Assembly (NCBI GenBank): GCA_005800255.1
Contig: SYGW01000042.1
Span: forward strand, 1-7,957
Source: Nitrospiraceae bacterium
GTDB taxonomy: Bacteria; Nitrospirota; Nitrospiria; Nitrospirales; Nitrospiraceae
DNA length: 7,957 bases
Reading direction: 5' to 3'
Of the stretch, positions 1-6,819 are shown in pieces. The notes beneath the pieces were generated by a model. It saw nothing but the letters and a program-made list of their open reading frames with translations, was not told the DNA's origin and did no database searches. How positions within the stretch are numbered: the first letter of the stretch is position 1; every line of letters begins with the position of its first letter. Position numbers and translations under genes: made by a program.

Positions 1-1175
1 CCGTCGGCGATATCGAGAGCCTGCCCTTCCTCGAAGCGATTCGCCAGATGCCCTACGATGTGGGCCGCGAGAACGTGCTCTACGTCCACCTCACGCTGGT
101 GCCCTATATCGGCGCAGCAGGCGAACTGAAGACCAAGACGACGCAGCATTCCGTCAACAAGCTGCGGGAAATCGGTATCCAGCCCCATATCCTTCTCTGC
201 CGGACCGACCGCTATCTGCCGCCGGAGCTCAAGGACAAGATCGCGATGTTCTGCAACGTCGAAAAAGATGCGGTGATCACGGCCAAGGATGTGGATACGA
301 TTTACGAAGTGCCGATCGTGTTCCGGAAGGAAGGGCTGGACGAACTGGTCGTGCGCCTGCTCCATCTGGAGACCGGTCCGCCGAACCTGCGCGAATGGGA
401 TGCGATGGTCCAGAAGATCAAGTATCCCAAGCATGAAGTTTTCATCGCCCTGGTCGGCAAGTATGCGGGCTTGAAGGAATGTTACAAGAGCCTCGCGGAA
501 TCGCTCGTGCATGGCGGTATCGACCATGAAACGAAGGTGAATATCCAATGGATCGAGTCGGAGGACATCGAGCGGAATGGCACCGAGCGGATCTTGCGCG
601 AGGTCGATGGCATCCTGGTGCCGGGCGGGTTCGGTTCGCGCGGGATCGAAGGCAAGATCGCCTCGATTCGCTATGCCAGAGAACATCAGATCCCATTCTT
701 CGGCCTCTGTCTGGGTATGCAATGCGCGACGATCGAATTTGCGCGGAGCGTGGCGGGATTGGCCGGAGCCAATAGCGCGGAGTTCGACGAGGCCACTCCC
801 TATCCCGTCATCCATTTGATGTCGGATCAGCAATCCGTCAGCGACAAGGGCGGGACGATGCGGCTCGGCTCCTATCTCTGTAAGCTCGGAGAGGGGACCC
901 TGGCTCAAAAAATGTACGGGGTGAACGAAGTGCGTGAGCGCCATCGGCACCGGTACGAATTCAACAACGCCTACGGCGAACAGTTGACCGCCAAGGGCCT
1001 CGTGCTGAGCGGGCTGTCGCCGGATGGCCGGCTGGTCGAGATCGTCGAGTTGAAAGATCATCCCTGGTTCCTGGCGACGCAGTTCCACCCGGAATACAAT
1101 TCACGGCCCCATCGGCCGCACCCATTGTTCAGCGGGTTTGTGGGAGCAGCATTGCGGCGCAAATGCGGCCTCTGA
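1..1175 (+). CDS. pyrG: CTP synthase (glutamine-hydrolysing), C-terminal part
   Basis: CTP synthase aminates UTP to CTP with ATP and glutamine in the cytoplasm. The frame is open from base 3, so the gene is cut by the window edge: about 390 residues are visible, against roughly 545 in the E. coli enzyme. The visible part opens with the synthetase-domain motif VGDIESLPFLEAIRQ, whose Glu corresponds to a Mg-binding residue. The class I glutamine amidotransferase domain follows. It shows the oxyanion-strand motif LVPGGFGSRG, the nucleophile elbow GLCLGMQ (catalytic Cys at 708-710) and the His/Glu dyad in QFHPEY (His 1086-1088, Glu 1092-1094). The motif ERHRHRYEFN before the dyad is also typical. 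The first ATG in view (48) is internal, not the start. Position next to the Kdo genes fits its role in supplying CTP for CMP-Kdo. Identification is essentially certain. Confidence 0.98.
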   Translation, partial: VGDIESLPFLEAIRQMPYDVGRENVLYVHLTLVPYIGAAGELKTKTTQHSVNKLREIGIQPHILLCRTDRYLPPELKDKIAMFCNVEKDAVITAKDVDTIYEVPIVFRKEGLDELVVRLLHLETGPPNLREWDAMVQKIKYPKHEVFIALVGKYAGLKECYKSLAESLVHGGIDHETKVNIQWIESEDIERNGTERILREVDGILVPGGFGSRGIEGKIASIRYAREHQIPFFGLCLGMQCATIEFARSVAGLAGANSAEFDEATPYPVIHLMSDQQSVSDKGGTMRLGSYLCKLGEGTLAQKMYGVNEVRERHRHRYEFNNAYGEQLTAKGLVLSGLSPDGRLVEIVELKDHPWFLATQFHPEYNSRPHRPHPLFSGFVGAALRRKCGL

Positions 1176-1178
1176 GGC

Positions 1179-1300
1179 GGGATGCTGAAACCGGCTTTCA
1201 GCTTCGTTCTCGGGCCGACAAAATCCTCAACGTACCCAGAGGGTGCGACTTCGGTTTTGTCTCGCCTGCGGCCCCGCTGAAAGATCAGTTTGCGCATCCT
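1179..1300. repeat. 122-nt palindromic intergenic element, copy 1
   Basis: The element begins three bases after the pyrG stop and ends 20 bases before the kdsA start. It is bounded by GGGATGC (1179-1185) and its near-complement GCATCCT (1294-1300). Inside these, an arm GCTTTCAGC pairs with GCTGAAAG. A central stem then pairs GACAAAA with TTTTGTC around a short loop. It aligns without gaps to 3151-3272 (93 of 122 identical by my count). It has no T-run, so it is not an ordinary intrinsic terminator. It may be a REP- or MITE-like repeat, or an RNA hairpin that punctuates the transcript. No coding capacity is evident. Confidence 0.85.
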
Positions 1301-1310
1301 GTAGTTTGCG

Positions 1311-1315
1311 AAAGG
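1311..1315 (+). promoter_or_regulatory. Ribosome binding site of kdsA
   Basis: AAAGG lies five bases before the ATG at 1321. It supports that start over an upstream in-frame GTG at 1243, which falls inside the palindromic element and would add 26 residues unlike any KdsA N-terminus. Confidence 0.6.
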
Positions 1316-1320
1316 CTAAG

Positions 1321-2148
1321 ATGAGGCACGAAGTCGAGATAGGAAATTTCACAGTCGGGGCTGGCCATCGGCCGTTTTTGATTGCCGGGCCCTGTGTCAT
1401 CGAGAGCGAAGCGCTTGTGCTGGAGATGGCGGCTTGCATCGCGGAGATCGCCAAGTCTCTGGGCGTGCCCTACATCTTCAAGGCCACTTTCGATAAAGCC
1501 AACCGGACTTCTATCAATTCCTACCGCGGACCAGGCCTTGAAAATGGCCTGGCGGTGCTGAAGAAGGTCAAGGGTCAGCTGGGTCTTCCGATCCTGACGG
1601 ACGTCCATACGGAAGAGCAGGCGACCGAGGCAGGAAAGATCGTGGACGTGCTCCAGATTCCCGCCTTCCTCTGCCGTCAGACCGACTTGCTCATCGCAGC
1701 GGCCAAGACCGGCAAGGTCGTGAATGTGAAAAAGGGCCAGTTCCTTTCGCCCCCGGAGATGGGCAATGCCGTAAAGAAAGTGGAAGAGTCGGGAAACAAG
1801 CGGATCCTCCTGACGGAGCGAGGTTCGTCCTTCGGCTACAATAATCTCGTCGTGGATATGCGCTCCTTTCCCATGTTGCGGAGCTTCGGCTACCCGGTCG
1901 TGTTCGATGCGACCCATAGCGTGCAGTTGCCCGGCGGCGGGGGCACCAAATCCAGTGGTCAGCGCGAATTCGTTGAGCCCCTGGCCTGCGCAGCTGCCGG
2001 CGCCGGAGTCGATGGCTTCTTCATGGAAGTGCATCCCAACCCTGACGAGGCCCTTTCGGACGGACCGAATATGGTGCCGCTCCATCAACTTAAAGCTTTG
2101 CTAGAACGGGTCCTACGGATATGCGACGCAGCACAACCGCACAAGTAG
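1321..2148 (+). CDS. kdsA: 3-deoxy-D-manno-octulosonate-8-phosphate synthase, metal-dependent type
   Basis: KdsA condenses phosphoenolpyruvate with D-arabinose-5-phosphate to Kdo-8-phosphate, the committed step of Kdo synthesis for lipopolysaccharide, in the cytoplasm. The product is 275 residues (E. coli about 284, Aquifex 267) and forms a TIM barrel. Visible signatures are IAGPCVIES (21-29), [12 protein letters not shown] (53-64), [14 protein letters not shown] (134-147), [12 protein letters not shown] (195-206) and [16 protein letters not shown] (235-250). Cys25, His199, Glu236 and Asp247 match the four metal ligands known in the Aquifex enzyme (Cys11, His185, Glu222, Asp233) with identical spacing. 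The metal-free E. coli type has Asn in place of this Cys, so this is predicted to be the metal-dependent class. The start is set by family length and the AAAGG at 1311. The 3' end overlaps kdsD by 28 nt, suggesting cotranscription and coupled translation. Confidence 0.97.
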   Translation: MRHEVEIGNFTVGAGHRPFLIAGPCVIESEALVLEMAACIAEIAKSLGVPYIFKATFDKANRTSINSYRGPGLENGLAVLKKVKGQLGLPILTDVHTEEQATEAGKIVDVLQIPAFLCRQTDLLIAAAKTGKVVNVKKGQFLSPPEMGNAVKKVEESGNKRILLTERGSSFGYNNLVVDMRSFPMLRSFGYPVVFDATHSVQLPGGGGTKSSGQREFVEPLACAAAGAGVDGFFMEVHPNPDEALSDGPNMVPLHQLKALLERVLRICDAAQPHK

Positions 2149-3149
2149 CCAAGTCGAAGGCGACCAAGCCCTCGCCGTCAAAGGGCGGAACCAGCCTGGA
2201 GGTCGGTCGTCGCGTGTTGGCAATCGAAGCCCGCGCGGTCCAGGCTATGGTGCAGCGGCTCGATAGCGCCTTCTCCGAAGCGGTAGATCTATTGTATCAA
2301 TGCAAGGGCAAGGTCGTGGTTTCCGGCATGGGCAAGTCCGGTTTGATCGGACAGAAGATCGCCGCCACGATGGCCAGTACCGGGACTCCGTCGTTTTTTC
2401 TCCATCCGGCCGAAGGGCTCCACGGCGATCTCGGCATGTTGGCGCGCGGCGATGTGCTGATCGGGATCTCGAACAGCGGAGAGACCCAGGAAATTCTGCA
2501 GCTCCTGCCCTTCATGGAGCGGATGGCCATTCCTGTCGTGGCGATCGTCGGGCGCATGGGGTCCACCCTGGGCAAAACGAGCGATGTCGCGCTGGACGTG
2601 TCCGTTGCAGAGGAGGCCTGCCCCCTGGGACTCGCGCCGACGGCGAGCACTACCGCGACCCTCGCGATGGGCGATGCTCTGGCCGTGGCCCTGCTCGAAA
2701 AACGCGGCTTCAAGGAGCGTGACTTTGCGCAGTTCCATCCAGGCGGCACCTTGGGACGGCGGCTGCTGGTGAAGGTGCGTGACTTGATGCATGTCGGGGC
2801 GGAGCTTCCTCAAGTGAAGGAGACGGCCTCAACGTCGGCAGCCTTGCTGGAAATGTCGGCCAAGAAACTCGGCATGACGACGGTCGTCAATCGTGCCGGC
2901 GCGCTGGTGGGCATCATTACAGACGGAGACCTGCGCCGGTTTATCCAGCAGGGCGGTATTTTTTCCAAGGGCACAGCCGGATCCTTGGCCTCGCGCCAGC
3001 CCAAACTGATCGGGCCGGATGAACTGGCAGCCAAGGCGGTCGAAATGATGGAGCGCTATTCCATCACGACGCTCGTCGTGGCGGAAAATGCCAAGCGCAT
3101 TGTCGGGGTCGTGCATCTGCACGATCTACTCAGGCACGGCATCGTATAG
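2121..3149 (+). CDS. kdsD: D-arabinose-5-phosphate isomerase (KdsD/KpsF family)
   Basis: KdsD interconverts ribulose-5-phosphate and arabinose-5-phosphate, supplying the substrate of KdsA just upstream. The product is 342 residues (E. coli KdsD 328). The N-terminal sugar-isomerase (SIS) domain spans about 45-190, with SGMGKSG (68-74), [11 protein letters not shown] (95-105), SNSGET (117-122) and [10 protein letters not shown] (205-214), whose His206 matches the conserved catalytic-region His. Two CBS domains follow, about 219-277 (including ITDGDLRR, 266-273) and 290-342; in the family they are usually regulatory. The ATG start overlaps kdsA and gives a Lys/Ser-rich tail of about 30 residues not usual in the family. 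An in-frame GTG at 2214, ten bases after a perfect GGAGGT (2198-2203), is an alternative start at the conserved domain edge. GutQ or KpsF paralogues share this architecture, but the kdsA neighbour favours KdsD. Confidence 0.95.
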   Translation: MRRSTTAQVAKSKATKPSPSKGGTSLEVGRRVLAIEARAVQAMVQRLDSAFSEAVDLLYQCKGKVVVSGMGKSGLIGQKIAATMASTGTPSFFLHPAEGLHGDLGMLARGDVLIGISNSGETQEILQLLPFMERMAIPVVAIVGRMGSTLGKTSDVALDVSVAEEACPLGLAPTASTTATLAMGDALAVALLEKRGFKERDFAQFHPGGTLGRRLLVKVRDLMHVGAELPQVKETASTSAALLEMSAKKLGMTTVVNRAGALVGIITDGDLRRFIQQGGIFSKGTAGSLASRQPKLIGPDELAAKAVEMMERYSITTLVVAENAKRIVGVVHLHDLLRHGIV

Positions 3150-3150
3150 C

Positions 3151-3272
3151 GGGATGCTGAAAAAGTCCGCCAGCTTCGTTCTCGGCTCATCGAAATCCTC
3201 AGCGTACCTAGGGGGTACGCCTCCGGTTTCGACTCGCCTGCGGCCTTGCTGGACAAACTTTTTGAGCATCCT
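3151..3272. repeat. 122-nt palindromic intergenic element, copy 2
   Basis: This copy starts one base after the kdsD stop. The outer ends are GGGATGC (3151-3157) and GCATCCT (3266-3272). The arm running AAAAAGTCC...CCAGC pairs with GCTGGACAAACTTTTT. The central stem pairs TCGAAATCCTC.GCGTACC with GGTACGCCTCCGGTTTCGA. It has the same length as copy 1, with no indels, and the same orientation relative to the genes. The differences from copy 1 are concentrated in the two arms, and each copy remains complementary to itself. Confidence 0.87.
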
Positions 3273-3338
3273 ATTGGATTGTTCGGTAGTGGCGGCATAA
3301 TAGTTTTGTCCGAAACCGGTCAACTGAATGGGGCACGA

Positions 3339-3935
3339 ATGAGTCGCCTGCCGGCAGCATGGAAATTAGTCGGACAAGAATCGTTCAACCTTCCGAACTT
3401 CATTACGCTCACCCGCATTCTCTTGATCCCTGTGTTCGTCGTGCTTTTTGCCACGCCGACCCCGGACCGCTCCCTCAGTGCGGCCCTCATCTTCGTCATC
3501 GCAGCGGGCACTGATCTATTGGATGGGTATCTGGCCCGCCGGAACGGCCAAGTCACCATACTCGGAAAGCTGCTCGATCCCATCGCCGATAAGCTGCTGG
3601 TCCTTTCTGCTTTGATTCTCCTGGTCAACGTCGATCGCGTGAGCGCCTTGGTCGCGATTTTGATCATCGCGCGCGAGGTGGCCGTTACGGGTATCCGCGC
3701 CATTGCCGCCAGCGAAGGGATGGTGATCTCGGCTGAGACGATGGGCAAGTACAAGATGGCGCTGCAGGTCGTGGCGATTGTGCTCTTGATTCTTGAAGGC
3801 ACTTTTTTGTCCGATTTCGGCAATCTGCACCTGGCCGGCATCGCCACGCTGTATCTCTCGCTGGTGCTGGGCTATGTGTCAGGCGGGCAGTATGTATGGA
3901 GTTTCTGGAAGCAGGTCGTAGCCAAGGGGCTGTAG
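3339..3935 (+). CDS. pgsA: CDP-diacylglycerol--glycerol-3-phosphate 3-phosphatidyltransferase
   Basis: PgsA transfers the phosphatidyl group of CDP-diacylglycerol to glycerol-3-phosphate at the inner membrane, the committed step to phosphatidylglycerol and cardiolipin. From the ATG at 3339 the product is 198 residues, within the family range (about 180-200). It opens with FNLPNFITLTRILLIPVF (16-33), the usual start of the first membrane helix. The CDP-alcohol phosphotransferase signature is complete: Asp59, Asp62-Gly63, Ala66-Arg67, Gly76, Asp80 and Asp84. Several hydrophobic helices follow. The frame extends upstream to 3246, but that part lies inside the palindromic element (copy 2) and is not homologous, so 3339 is preferred; the ribosome site there (GGGG at 3330-3333) is weak. 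Its first substrate depends on CTP, which PyrG makes. Confidence 0.93.
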   Translation: MSRLPAAWKLVGQESFNLPNFITLTRILLIPVFVVLFATPTPDRSLSAALIFVIAAGTDLLDGYLARRNGQVTILGKLLDPIADKLLVLSALILLVNVDRVSALVAILIIAREVAVTGIRAIAASEGMVISAETMGKYKMALQVVAIVLLILEGTFLSDFGNLHLAGIATLYLSLVLGYVSGGQYVWSFWKQVVAKGL

Positions 3936-3944
3936 CCGTTAGAC

Positions 3945-3975
3945 GTGAAACGTAAGGTGTGAAACGTGGGGTGAG
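3945..3975 (+). repeat. Tandem GTGAAACGT motif downstream of pgsA
   Basis: GTGAAACGT occurs at 3945-3953 and again at 3959-3967, with a period of 14 nt, ten bases after the pgsA stop. An inverted copy lies beyond plsY (4698-4706). The first copy contains ACGT-GAA-ACGT, a small self-complementary unit. Function is unknown. Confidence 0.5.
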
Positions 3976-4052
3976 AAGTTCGCAAGATTTTTTTAGTATT
4001 CGATAGGGATGGTCGCATTGGTGTTATTCTCCTTTAGGTCGCGGAAAATTCC

Positions 4053-4658
4053 ATGGACATGAGTTGGTTGGTGGTCAGTCTCGTGGTTGCCGGCTATTTG
4101 CTGGGGGCCGTGCCATTTGGCGTGGTCGTGTCCAAGGCGATGGGTCTGCCGGATCCTCGCACGGTCGGGAGCAAGAACGTCGGTTTTACCAACGTGTTGC
4201 GCGTGTCCGGTAAGAGGGCCGGCATCCTGACCTTGATCGGGGATATGGGCAAGGGCTGGGCGATGGGCTTCGCGGCGCATCAGTTGCTGCAAGACGAATG
4301 GACCATCCTGCTCGTGGCGCTCGCGCCGATCCTGGGGCATCTCTGCTCTCCCTTTCTCGGGTTCACCGGCGGCAAGGGAGTGGCGACAGCCCTTGGCTCG
4401 GTCATCGGTGTGGCCCCGCTTATCGGCTTCATTTTGCTGCTCATTTGGCTCGGCGCCGTCGCCCTGTGGCGCTATTCCTCCGGCGGGGCGCTCACAGCCT
4501 TTGCGTTCTTTCCCCTCATCGCGGTCTTGGTCCATCCAACGGTGGAGTTCGTCCTCTTCTCCGTCATCGTCAGCAGTCTTATCGTGGTGAAGCACCGGGG
4601 AAATATCGAGAGGCTGTGGAAGGGAGAAGAAAGCAAAATAGGGGAACGGAAGAACTGA
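4053..4658 (+). CDS. plsY: Acyl-phosphate:glycerol-3-phosphate acyltransferase
   Basis: PlsY is an integral membrane enzyme that transfers an acyl group from acyl-phosphate (made by PlsX, not in the window) to glycerol-3-phosphate, giving lysophosphatidic acid, the entry to bacterial phospholipids. The product is 201 residues, standard for the family. It shows the three conserved loops: GSKNVGFTNVLR (39-50; the more common form is GSGN..ATN), GHLCSPFLGFTGGKGVAT (95-112, glycerol-3-phosphate site) and HRGNIERLWKGEESK (181-195). Hydrophobic segments at about 3-24, 55-75, 85-103, 114-139 and 147-178 fit the multi-span topology. The start ATG at 4053 gives the right length; the ribosome site is poor. 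A separate promoter is possible because the gap to pgsA is 117 nt. Its neighbour PgsA uses the lipid downstream in the same pathway. Confidence 0.95.
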   Translation: MDMSWLVVSLVVAGYLLGAVPFGVVVSKAMGLPDPRTVGSKNVGFTNVLRVSGKRAGILTLIGDMGKGWAMGFAAHQLLQDEWTILLVALAPILGHLCSPFLGFTGGKGVATALGSVIGVAPLIGFILLLIWLGAVALWRYSSGGALTAFAFFPLIAVLVHPTVEFVLFSVIVSSLIVVKHRGNIERLWKGEESKIGERKN

Positions 4659-4682
4659 CAGACCCTTTCCGCCGCCCCGGTT

Positions 4683-4707
4683 CACCTCTCACCTTTTACG
4701 TTTCACA
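4683..4707 (-). repeat. Inverted copy of the GTGAAACGT motif downstream of plsY
   Basis: Read on the - strand, this segment gives GTGAAACGTAAAAGGTGAG. It matches the motif after pgsA over GTGAAACGTAA (complement of 4696-4706 versus 3945-3955). AGGTG then follows after two extra A residues. The two sites flank plsY in opposite orientation. Confidence 0.5.
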
Positions 4708-4766
4708 GCCTCAAGGTGCTTTCCCCTGGTGAAAGGGGTATTCTGCCGCGGCCACACGAGACTGCC

Positions 4767-6050
4767 ATGCAAACGACACGACGCTGGATTCCTCTGCCGC
4801 TCTATACGCAAGTGCTCATCGCCGTGGCTTGCGGCGCGTTGCTAGGAGCCATCTTCGGTCAGGAGCCCTATTGGGGCGGCCTGCGCAACGAGCAGTTGGG
4901 CAAGCTCGGCCTATTCGTCGTCACCCTGCTCAAGACCCTCGCGATCCCGCTCATTTTCTTTGCGATCCTCGATGCGCTTATCCGCACCAGCCTCCCGTTG
5001 CGCCAGGGAGGCAAACTGCTTGTCATTTGCTTCGTCAACGTTTCCGTCGCCATGACGATCGGCCTCACGATCATGAACACCTGGCAGCCTGGTCAGGCCT
5101 GGTACGGCCATGTCGACGATTTGCTGCACTTCGTGCCGGCCGTCACGCCGTCGTCGGGGCATCTGGCGACCATCCAGGCCGGGTCGCAGAGCCCCCTCGA
5201 ATATCTCGTCTCTTACATTCCCCGCACCATCCTGGCACCGTTTTCCAGCAACAACATCATCGGCGTGGTCCTTCTCGCCCTGGTCCTCGGCGCCACGTTG
5301 CGCCGTTTGCTGAGCCGTGCAGGCCGCGAGGGCGGGGCGGTCTCTGCTTTGGCGCGGGCCATTGAGCGAGTTTATGGCTGGCTTGTGCAGATCCTCGGGT
5401 GGATCATCCTCGCCGTGCCGCTTGCCGTCTTCGGCGTTGTCGCGCAGGTCGTCGGTAAGGCGGGTATCGGCGTTTTCTCGGTCCTGTGGATTTTCCTCGC
5501 CGCCATGCTTGCAGGGCTTGCTGTTCATGGACTCGTCTACTATCCGCTCGTTGCCTGGCTGGTGGGGAAGAAGTCGCCCAAGGTCTACCTGGGGCAGGGG
5601 GCCGATGCGATCATGACCGCCATGTCCTGCAACAGCAGCCTCGCCACTGTGCCGGTCACGCTCCGGTGCCTCGACCGCATGCAGGTCTCGCCGCAATCCT
5701 CACGCCTCGCCGCCTGCATCGGCACGAACCTCAACAACGACGGGGTCACCCTCTACGAAGCGATGGCGGCGCTCTTCCTTGCCCAAGCGCTGGGCTTCGA
5801 TTTGCCGATGGCGAATCAGCTGCTGATCGTCGCAGCCTCGATCATTGCGGGGGCTGGCGTGGCCGGCATCCCGGAAGCAGGGTTGATCGTACTGCCGCTT
5901 GTCCTTTCAGCCGCGGGCCTGCCGACCCATGTCATCGTCGCAGCCATTCCTCTCATCATGACCGTGGATTGGATTATTGCGAGAGCCCGCTCCGGCGTGA
6001 ATGTCATGAGCGATATGCTTGTCGCTATTCTCCTTGATCGAGGCCGTTGA
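4767..6050 (+). CDS. Dicarboxylate/amino acid:cation symporter (SDF/DAACS family), divergent
   Basis: This is an inner-membrane secondary transporter of the glutamate/C4-dicarboxylate:Na+ or H+ symporter family. The 427 residues match family length (E. coli DctA 428). Features in order: scaffold helices from about 12; re-entrant loop 1 with CNSSLATVPVTL (288-299); the TM7 motif NNDGV (323-327), where the family has NMDGT; loop 2 with AGIPEAG (366-372); and TM8 with Asp401, Ala405, Arg408, Asn412 and Asp416. These last align with GltPh Asp390, Asp394, Arg397, Asn401 and Asp405. The arginine that binds the substrate carboxylate is kept, while the aspartate that binds the amino group is replaced by Ala. 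That favours a dicarboxylate over an amino acid. The ATG at 4767 is preferred to an in-frame GTG at 4716 because TRRWIPLPLYTQVLIAV is the natural N-terminus. Substrate and cation are not proven. Confidence 0.9.
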   Translation: MQTTRRWIPLPLYTQVLIAVACGALLGAIFGQEPYWGGLRNEQLGKLGLFVVTLLKTLAIPLIFFAILDALIRTSLPLRQGGKLLVICFVNVSVAMTIGLTIMNTWQPGQAWYGHVDDLLHFVPAVTPSSGHLATIQAGSQSPLEYLVSYIPRTILAPFSSNNIIGVVLLALVLGATLRRLLSRAGREGGAVSALARAIERVYGWLVQILGWIILAVPLAVFGVVAQVVGKAGIGVFSVLWIFLAAMLAGLAVHGLVYYPLVAWLVGKKSPKVYLGQGADAIMTAMSCNSSLATVPVTLRCLDRMQVSPQSSRLAACIGTNLNNDGVTLYEAMAALFLAQALGFDLPMANQLLIVAASIIAGAGVAGIPEAGLIVLPLVLSAAGLPTHVIVAAIPLIMTVDWIIARARSGVNVMSDMLVAILLDRGR

Positions 6051-6081
6051 TCTGGAGAGACAGAGGGATAAGATCAACTGG

Positions 6082-6087
6082 GGGGAG
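6082..6087 (+). promoter_or_regulatory. Ribosome binding site of the flavin reductase gene
   Basis: GGGGAG lies only three bases before the ATG at 6091. The spacing is short. A second in-frame ATG at 6115 directly follows AGGTAGGA (6107-6114), so initiation could occur at either site. Confidence 0.45.
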
Positions 6088-6090
6088 CCG

Positions 6091-6723
6091 ATGAAACGTG
6101 ACCGCCAGGTAGGAATGGTGAAAACGTCCTTTCCTTTGTCGAAGGTCTCCCGTCTGCTTGAGCCTGGGCCGGTCGTGCTGATCACCACTGCCGGCAAAGG
6201 GAAGGCCAACATTATGGCCCAGTCGTGGCACATGATGATCGAGTTCGACCCGCCGCTGGTAGGCTGTGTGATCAGCAACCGGAACCATTCGTTCAGCCTG
6301 GTGAAGGCGGCCAGGGAATGTGTCATCAACATCCCGACGGTGGAATTGGCCGCAGAGGTGGTGGGCTGCGGTAACACGTCTGGGCGCAGGACCGACAAGT
6401 TCAAGAAGTTTGGCCTGACGCCGGTGGCCGCGTCCTGCGTCACGGCGCCGCTCATCCAGGAGTGTTATGCCAATCTCGAGTGCCAGGTCGTCGATATGAG
6501 GCTGGCGGCCCAATACAATATCTTCATCCTCGAAGTGCTCAAGGCCTGGGTCGATCCTTCTCAGAAACAGCCCAAGACGATGCACCATCGCGGAAAGGGC
6601 ACCTTCATGGTGGCAGGTAGAACGATCACATTGCCCTCCAAGATGAAACAGGCTCAGGGGAAAATGGACCGGGAGCCTTTTTCACCGAAGATCGCTATAC
6701 TCCTGCCATTGTGTCGAGTGTGA
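6091..6723 (+). CDS. Flavin reductase-like, FMN-binding split-barrel protein
   Basis: The 210-residue product belongs to the flavin reductase-like (DIM6/NTAB) group, whose members bind FMN and often reduce free flavin for a partner oxygenase. Visible features are the barrel strand GPVVLITTAGKGKANIMAQSW (26-46), the segment FDPPLVGCVISNRNHSFSLV (52-71), ECVINIP (76-82), VVGCGNTSGRRTDKFKKFGL (90-109; in the family this region contacts the flavin phosphate) and the ECYANLECQV element (124-133). HHRGKGTFMVAGRTI (165-179) closes the domain. About 25 further residues, ending IAILLPLCRV, form a tail beyond the usual end. The gene starts 40 nt after the symporter stop and probably shares its transcript. 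No monooxygenase partner is present, so the physiological substrate is unknown. Confidence 0.87.
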   Translation: MKRDRQVGMVKTSFPLSKVSRLLEPGPVVLITTAGKGKANIMAQSWHMMIEFDPPLVGCVISNRNHSFSLVKAARECVINIPTVELAAEVVGCGNTSGRRTDKFKKFGLTPVAASCVTAPLIQECYANLECQVVDMRLAAQYNIFILEVLKAWVDPSQKQPKTMHHRGKGTFMVAGRTITLPSKMKQAQGKMDREPFSPKIAILLPLCRV

Positions 6724-6759
6724 TCGCCTGTTGGCTGTGACGGGACCGTCTTCGGGCAC

Positions 6760-6770
6760 GTACAGTGTAC
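6760..6770. promoter_or_regulatory. Possible operator: 11-bp palindrome upstream of the channel gene
   Basis: GTACA-G-TGTAC is a perfect palindrome around a central base. Just downstream, TTCACTG occurs twice, at 6773-6779 and 6794-6800. The repeats are 21 bp apart (two helical turns) and lie on either side of an AT-rich TTAATA (6785-6790). This is the only obvious candidate control region for the channel gene. Short motifs like these can occur by chance. Confidence 0.3.
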
Positions 6771-6807
6771 AATTCACTGAGTCATTAATAGTTTTCACTG
6801 CTCTGCG

Positions 6808-6814
6808 AGGAGGT
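6808..6814 (+). promoter_or_regulatory. Strong ribosome binding site of the channel gene
   Basis: AGGAGGT sits five bases before the ATG at 6820. It is the best Shine-Dalgarno sequence in the window and fixes the start of the channel gene. Confidence 0.85.
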
Positions 6815-6819
6815 GCGCG

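Noticed and set aside
1243..1320. Upstream GTG start that would extend KdsA by 26 residues
   Set aside because: The extension is encoded by the palindromic repeat and does not resemble KdsA. The ATG at 1321 has a ribosome site and gives the family length.
1285..2088. 267-codon open frame on the - strand opposite kdsA
   Set aside because: It is an antisense shadow of a well-conserved gene. The translation is His/Gln/Arg-rich with no family character, as expected in GC-rich coding DNA.
3246..3338. Upstream start for pgsA at 3246
   Set aside because: It lies inside the second palindromic element. The extra residues are not PgsA-like and the core begins just after 3339.
3988..3994. Run of seven T residues after pgsA as an intrinsic terminator
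   Set aside because: No convincing GC-rich stem precedes it.
3993..4685. 230-codon open frame on the - strand covering all of plsY
   Set aside because: It lies opposite a fully recognisable PlsY. Its Asp/Gln/His/Arg-rich translation has no domain or membrane segment.
4911..5696. 261-codon open frame on the - strand opposite the symporter
   Set aside because: Antisense shadow; low-complexity charged translation, no ribosome site, no family resemblance.
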